Assembly: GCF_016904885.1 (NCBI RefSeq)
Contig: NZ_JADWYI010000001.1
Span: forward strand, 3,038,001 to 3,102,000
Length of the DNA stretch: 64,000 nucleotides
Direction: 5' to 3'
Source: Archangium primigenium
GTDB lineage: Bacteria; Myxococcota; Myxococcia; Myxococcales; Myxococcaceae
Part shown: one piece after another, positions 61,556 to 64,000 of the stretch
How positions within the stretch are numbered: position 1 is the first letter of the stretch
Layout of the letters: every line of letters starts with the position of its first letter
Translations under genes and position numbers: made by a program
The notes under the pieces: generated by a model
Database searches by the model: none
What the model saw: the letters and a program-made list of their open reading frames with translations, nothing else
What the model was told of the DNA's origin: nothing

Positions 61556-63051
61556 GGGCGCCCGAGCCCCCAGGCCACGGCCCCCGCGCCCGCCGCCAGC
61601 GCGCACAGCAGCACCTGGGCGATGAACACCGGCTCCTGTCCCCGCGCCAGGGCCGTGAAGAGGTTCACGTCCTGGAACACGACGTCCGCGGCCACGACGC
61701 CCGTGAAGAGCAGCGCGGCGCCCGCGCACAGGCCCGCGCCCATCCGCCGGGACGCGAAGCGAGGCACGAGCGTCACGGCCGCCCCCAGCGCCCAGGCCCC
61801 GAGAAACAGGCCGAACTCCCAGTCCGCGCGCCGCTCCAGGCCGCCGGGCAGCGCGCGGTTGGCCACGAAGTAGACGGCGCTGCCGAGCACCAGGCCCGCC
61901 GAGGTGCCCACCGTCAGCCGCTCCAGGCACCGGTTGCCCCAGTGGGCGCGCGCCGCGTCCCGGCGCTCCAGCCAGATGAGGTTGCCCGTGAGGATGACGA
62001 CGCACATGGCCAGGGCCAGCAGCGCGTAGAGCCCCTTGAGCAGCAGGCCCCCGAAGTGGGCGTAGTGCAGGTCGAACAGCACGCGCTCGAGGGTGAAGAG
62101 CGGCCGGCGGTCCCCCTGGCTCGTGGACAGGGGCCGACCCTCCACGGCGTCCATCATGGCGTAGTGGTCCGCGCCCAGCGGCGCGAGCTGGAAGTAGACG
62201 CCCACCCAGGCGTTCGCATCGCCCCAGAGCTGCACGTCCACGTAGCGGGGCGTGCCCTCCGCGCCCGGCACGGCCTCGCGGGCGCGCGCGATGAGGGTGT
62301 CCAGCGGCAACATGACGGCGTCGCGCTTCGTCTCCGCGCGCACGAACTGCGCATAGCCCCGCAGCGCGGCCACCCGGTCCGCGTCACCCCGGTACACCGT
62401 GGCCGTGACGCCCTGGGCCAGCAGGCCGGAGAGGCACAGGATGGCGCCCGTCCAGCCCATCATCGCGGTGAAGGGCAGGCCGAACACGCCCAGCACCTTG
62501 TGGGCGTCCGACGAGGAGAAGCGCGCCTTGAGCGCGGGCCGGAAGGACCACCACTGCCGGCGCAGGTCCTTGAGGTGGATGACGAGCCCGCTCACCAGCG
62601 TGGCGAGCAGCGCCACCGCCAGCAGGCCCGACAGCTCCATGCCCCAGGGCACCCGGTAGAAGAAGTGCATCCAGTACAGCTCGCTCGCGAGCCGGCTGCG
62701 CGCGGGGCTCGCGCTGCCCGTGGCGGGATCCAGCCACAGCTCCCGCAGGCCCGTGGGCTCGAAGAGATAGGCCGTGACGAGCCGCGTCTCCTCGTGGCTG
62801 AGCAGGCCCACGTGCGCGCCGCGCGGGAAGGGGCCCAGGGCGGACACCTGGCGCAGCAGCGCATCGAAGGAGGGCGGCGCCGGGGCCGGCGGGGCCGTGT
62901 GGAAGGCGGGCTCCTGCCAGAGCTCGAGCTCCTCGCGGAAGAGCGAGAAGACGCCACAGAAGAAGACGACGAAGAGGAACAGGCTCGCGAGGACCCCGGC
63001 CCAGGCGTGCAGGTCCCACTGGATGCGGAACGTCCGAGGGGTGAACTTCAA
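61534..63051 (-). CDS. PepSY-domain inner-membrane protein (iron uptake associated)
   Basis: A 505-aa membrane protein of the PepSY-associated TM family. An N-terminal helix (WAGVLASLFLFVVFFCGVFSLFREELELW) precedes a periplasmic PepSY region. Further helices are LSGLLAVALLATLVSGLVIHLKDLRRQWW and FGLPFTAMMGWTGAILCLSG, with additional segments to the C-terminus. Such proteins commonly sit beside siderophore receptors and are thought to reduce or release iron. The TTG start at 63051 has GGAGGAG eight nt upstream and overlaps the stop of the preceding gene (TTGA). It is the last gene of a three-gene minus-strand operon. Confidence 0.85.
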   Translation of the reverse strand: MKFTPRTFRIQWDLHAWAGVLASLFLFVVFFCGVFSLFREELELWQEPAFHTAPPAPAPPSFDALLRQVSALGPFPRGAHVGLLSHEETRLVTAYLFEPTGLRELWLDPATGSASPARSRLASELYWMHFFYRVPWGMELSGLLAVALLATLVSGLVIHLKDLRRQWWSFRPALKARFSSSDAHKVLGVFGLPFTAMMGWTGAILCLSGLLAQGVTATVYRGDADRVAALRGYAQFVRAETKRDAVMLPLDTLIARAREAVPGAEGTPRYVDVQLWGDANAWVGVYFQLAPLGADHYAMMDAVEGRPLSTSQGDRRPLFTLERVLFDLHYAHFGGLLLKGLYALLALAMCVVILTGNLIWLERRDAARAHWGNRCLERLTVGTSAGLVLGSAVYFVANRALPGGLERRADWEFGLFLGAWALGAAVTLVPRFASRRMGAGLCAGAALLFTGVVAADVVFQDVNLFTALARGQEPVFIAQVLLCALAAGAGAVAWGLGRPRPPAKG

Positions 63052-63335
63052 CCCGTGCTCCTCCACCAGAGCGCGGCCGCCACCGGTACCAGCACGGCGA
63101 GGCACACCCCCCAGGCCACCCGGCCATCGCGCAAGAGCGGGAGGAGGCACGCGAGCGCCACCCACAGGGGGATGATCACGTGGAAGCCCACGGCGAAGGA
63201 CACGCCCCCGGCCTCGGGCAGCCAGGCCATCAGGCCCGCGCCCACCGCGAAGGCGACCAGCGGCGCGCCCACCACGGCGGCCAGGGTGCGCGCCGCGCTG
63301 TGGTTCACCGCCTTGTCCAGCACGGAGCCGCTCAC
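63048..63335 (-). CDS. Small membrane protein (DUF3649-like)
   Basis: A 95-aa protein with three hydrophobic segments (TLAAVVGAPLVAFAVGAGLMAW, FHVIIPLWVALACLLPLL, GVCLAVLVPVAAALWW). The size and its place in front of a PepSY gene in an iron-uptake locus fit the DUF3649 'iron transporter' family; the sequence match is by eye only. The GTG start at 63335 overlaps the upstream stop (GTGA), and its own stop overlaps the PepSY start, so all three are coupled. Confidence 0.65.
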   Translation of the reverse strand: MSGSVLDKAVNHSAARTLAAVVGAPLVAFAVGAGLMAWLPEAGGVSFAVGFHVIIPLWVALACLLPLLRDGRVAWGVCLAVLVPVAAALWWRSTG

Positions 63336-63625
63336 GGGGGCACCCCCGCGAGCAGCACGGGCAGGAGGCCCAGCACGCCGCTCACGAGCGCCACCGGCCG
63401 CGCGCGCTCCGGATGCGGCGCCAGCACCAGCACCAGCACCGAGGCCGCCGTCATGGCGAGCACCGCCGTCACCAGCAGGCCCTGCACCGCGCCGTGCGCC
63501 GCCACGCCACACCCGGCCGAGGCGAGGGCCGCGCCCAGGGCCACCCAGCGCGTCCGCTTCTGGGCTCCCTGGCTGAGCCACGCCACGGCGGACAGGGCGA
63601 AGGCGAGCGCCGCGAGGCTCAGCAT
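63332..63625 (-). CDS. Small membrane protein (DUF3325-like)
   Basis: A 97-aa protein with three hydrophobic helices (LSLAALAFALSAVAWLSQGA, WVALGAALASAGCGVAAHG, LLVTAVLAMTAASVLVLVLAP). Similar small proteins (DUF3325) occur with DUF3649 and PepSY proteins next to TonB receptors. It is first in the operon and lies 77 nt downstream of a Fur-like palindrome. Confidence 0.6.
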   Translation of the reverse strand: MLSLAALAFALSAVAWLSQGAQKRTRWVALGAALASAGCGVAAHGAVQGLLVTAVLAMTAASVLVLVLAPHPERARPVALVSGVLGLLPVLLAGVPP

Positions 63626-63702
63626 CGCCAGGCCTTTGTCGGGACACCGCGCGGAGGGAAGGAAGAAGGGGCGTGGGGCATCTCGGGGCTCGCGTGAATC
63701 CT

Positions 63703-63715
63703 GCGAATGATTCGC
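63703..63715. promoter_or_regulatory. Fur-like palindrome ahead of the PepSY operon
   Basis: GCGAATGATTCGC is a perfect 13-bp palindrome that shares the GAAT-N-ATTC core with the operator of the TonB receptor gene. It lies 77 bp upstream of the first gene of the minus-strand PepSY operon, which suggests coordinated iron control of both arms of the locus. Confidence 0.6.
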
Positions 63716-63897
63716 GTTTTCATCTGGGCCCGCTCGCCTGTCAAGCCAGGAGGTGGGACTTCCGGGGACGCTCCTACCGGGCGAGCAGGCGGGGACTCGG
63801 CGGGTGCGCGGGGCTTCCCTGTCCCCGGGTCCGAGGCGTGCCCAGTGTCATCGCGGAAGGCCGGTGCCTCGCGCGCGGCCCATGAGGGGAGCTACCC

Positions 63898-64000
63898 ATG
63901 GTGAAGGCACTGTCGGAGCGCACGCTCTTCGCGGGATACGACAACAAGGACGACATGCCCCTGGGCTCCTACGCCGTGCTGATGGGCGTGTATGGCGGCG
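63898..64000 (+). CDS. Unidentified gene, 5' part only
   Basis: A frame opens at ATG 63898 behind GAGGGGAG and continues to the window edge without a stop (34 codons, MVKALSERTLFAGYDNKDDMPLGS then YAVLMGVYGG). Ribosome site and codon use support a real gene. The end of the visible part could be the start of a membrane segment. The family cannot be named from so little. Confidence 0.55.
   Translation, partial: MVKALSERTLFAGYDNKDDMPLGSYAVLMGVYGG

Noticed and set aside
1-64000. Insertion sequences, integrases, tRNA genes or prophage genes.
   Set aside because: None recognised on either strand; no transposase motifs, att-like repeats or tRNA cloverleaf sequences were seen.

Overview
The window is about 64 kb of very GC-rich DNA with strong G/C preference at third codon positions, dense gene packing, many start/stop overlaps and frequent GTG/TTG starts. 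Together with secreted lipoproteins, a CARDB-repeat lipoprotein, two giant NRPS genes and an ECF sigma factor of the ECF42 type, this points to a myxobacterium of the Cystobacterineae type. That assignment is an inference from style and gene content; there is no rRNA or tRNA gene here to prove it.

Layout. 1-5.6 kb: a truncated lipoprotein gene, a membrane-anchored spermidine-synthase-like protein, an MFS exporter, an arginase/agmatinase-family enzyme and a B3/B4-domain protein. 5.7-34.5 kb: a co-directional biosynthetic block consisting of a fatty acid desaturase, a heme-oxygenase-like diiron oxidase with a cupin-like tail, a Rieske ferredoxin, two NRPSs (3178 and 3409 aa; six C-A-PCP modules plus thioesterase), an aspartyl/asparaginyl-hydroxylase-type dioxygenase, a DUF5916 outer-membrane protein and a membrane-bound M28 metallopeptidase. 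Most of these genes overlap by 4 nt. 34.6-38.2 kb: hydroxymandelate oxidase, hydroxymandelate synthase and an HpgT-type aminotransferase, three of the four steps to 4-hydroxyphenylglycine (Hpg). Reading the adenylation codes by eye gives Gly - unassigned - unassigned (ornithine-like) - Ala - Gly - Ser. The first gene product begins with a condensation domain, so an N-acylated hexapeptide is expected. Neither unassigned code matches the usual Hpg code, so how Hpg enters the product is open.

38.2-49.5 kb: a 1329-aa CARDB-repeat lipoprotein with a recent 393-bp tandem amplification, two unknown proteins, an esterase, an MGT-type glycosyltransferase, and a three-gene minus-strand operon (adenylate-forming ligase, SDR, ACP-thioester reductase) that looks like a stand-alone carboxylic acid activation and reduction system. 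49.5-56 kb: catalase with an OxyR-like site, a DGPF/YCII protein and an ECF42 sigma factor flanking a ThuA-ricin secreted protein, a 2OG-Fe dioxygenase and an SRPBCC protein. 56-59.2 kb: a small MJ1316/DUF504-type protein and an aldo/keto reductase - SRPBCC - amidohydrolase operon in which the amidohydrolase lacks a normally invariant metal-binding Asp. 59.3-64 kb: an iron-uptake locus (TonB-dependent receptor behind a perfect Fur-like palindrome, converging on a PepSY membrane protein operon with its own Fur-like palindrome) and the start of one more gene.

The strongest candidate for an undescribed system is the 5.7-38.2 kb locus. It combines a new-looking six-module NRPS, a cupin-tailed diiron oxidase with a dedicated Rieske protein, a hydroxylase whose catalytic core is split by two related inserted domains, Hpg supply genes and a co-transcribed membrane peptidase. 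Starts, domain borders and specificity codes were all read by eye without database searches.
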